Below, piece after piece: positions 6,814-7,386 of a stretch of 7,386 nt of DNA (positions are counted from its first letter, which is position 1; each line of letters begins with the position of its first letter). Source of the stretch: an uncultured Acidobacteriota bacterium (GTDB taxonomy: Bacteria > Acidobacteriota > Blastocatellia > Pyrinomonadales > Pyrinomonadaceae); contig CAMLKY010000090.1 in assembly GCA_946480545.1 (NCBI GenBank), positions 1-7,386 on the forward strand. The letters run 5' to 3'. The notes beneath the pieces were generated by a model. The model was not told the origin of the DNA, did not search any database, and saw nothing but the letters and a program-made list of their open reading frames with translations. The position numbers and the translations under genes are program-made.

Positions 6814-7386
6814 TTAGGCTGCGTCGATGAGCGTCTGCACACTGAAACCGGTCATAACTGCGACGACGATCCACCCGGCAACCCGCAGCCAGATCGGATG
6901 GCGGTATGCGCCGACAACCTTCTTCCGGTGTGACGCGATGAGGACAAGGGCGAGACCGATCGGCAGAATGAATCCGTTCACCGTTCCAGCCCAGACAAGG
7001 ACGGCTATCGGTCGACCGACCACGAGGAATACGAGCGTCGAAAAGACGATAAACGCCACAATAACGTAATTACTACGTGCCTCGATCGTCGGATGAAAAT
7101 CCTTGAAAAATGAGACCGACGTGTAGGCCGCCCCGACAACGGATGTGATCGCCGCCGCCCACATCACGACGCCGAAGATCTTATAACCCGTCAGGCCCGC
7201 GGCATTGCGGAAAACCGAAGCCGGTGGGTTGGCGGGGTCGATCGATAGTCCCAGCCAGATGACGCCCAGCGATGCCAGGAAGAGAAGCACCCGGATCGCG
7301 GCAGTCAGCAGGATACCGGTGACGGCGCTTCGGTTGACCTCGTTCATCGCATCGGGTCCTGATATCCCTGCATCCAGCAATCGATG
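6814..7386 (-). CDS. NRAMP-family divalent metal cation transporter, C-terminal part
   Basis: The frame runs from the right edge to TAA at 6814-6816 and encodes the last 190 residues of a membrane protein. About five hydrophobic segments are visible. The stretches NEVNRSAVTGILLTA, DPANPPASVFRNAAG and FGVVMWAAAITSVVGAAYTS, with FHPTIEA and GRPIAVLVWAGTVNGFILP, match what I recall of the C-terminal half of bacterial NRAMP-type proteins of the YcsG branch, which move Mn2+, Fe2+ or related ions, usually with protons. The diagnostic metal-binding motifs of TM1 and TM6 are outside the window, so substrate cannot be judged. The frame is open past 7380, where a TTG occurs, and the gene is treated as 5'-truncated by the edge rather than starting inside. 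It could be a short internal-start protein, but this is unlikely given the family match. Confidence 0.8.
   Translation of the reverse strand, partial: HRLLDAGISGPDAMNEVNRSAVTGILLTAAIRVLLFLASLGVIWLGLSIDPANPPASVFRNAAGLTGYKIFGVVMWAAAITSVVGAAYTSVSFFKDFHPTIEARSNYVIVAFIVFSTLVFLVVGRPIAVLVWAGTVNGFILPIGLALVLIASHRKKVVGAYRHPIWLRVAGWIVVAVMTGFSVQTLIDAA

Overview
The window reads as a compact stretch of bacterial chromosome in which every supportable gene lies on the minus strand. The likeliest host is an Acidobacteriota member, possibly Blastocatellia. The main clue is a secreted von Willebrand A protein of the 'VWFA-related Acidobacterial domain' type; the adjacent DUF1800/DUF1501 exported pair and moderately high GC agree with this. 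The assignment is an inference from gene families, not from a phylogenetic marker.

Layout in transcription order (right to left): (1) 7386-6814, the C-terminal part of an NRAMP-family divalent metal transporter, cut by the right edge. (2) 6744-5614, a Sec-exported VWA protein with an intact MIDAS metal site. (3) A 156-bp gap holding only a weak promoter candidate. (4) 5457-3205, a 750-residue exported DUF1800 protein with an extra beta-rich N-terminal region. (5) 3199-1778, a 473-residue DUF1501 protein with a twin-arginine signal, starting 5 nt after the DUF1800 stop. (6) A 288-bp gap that opens with a clear intrinsic terminator for the DUF1800/DUF1501 unit. (7) 1489-1, a large gene running off the left edge. 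It encodes an FTP/PepSY-type propeptide followed by a fungalysin-like (M36-type) metallopeptidase domain that ends just after its putative zinc motif.

DUF1800 and DUF1501 form one translationally coupled operon whose products leave the cell by different routes (Sec and Tat). The pair is widely conserved but has no established function. The metallopeptidase appears to be its own unit, with a strong Shine-Dalgarno. Its zinc motif is HEMGGH (HExxxH) rather than the usual HExxH, and its N-terminus shows no signal peptide although the propeptide type usually belongs to secreted proteases. These two points, with the DUF1800/DUF1501 pair, are the parts of the window most worth a second look. I saw no RNA genes, CRISPR arrays, insertion sequences or phage genes.
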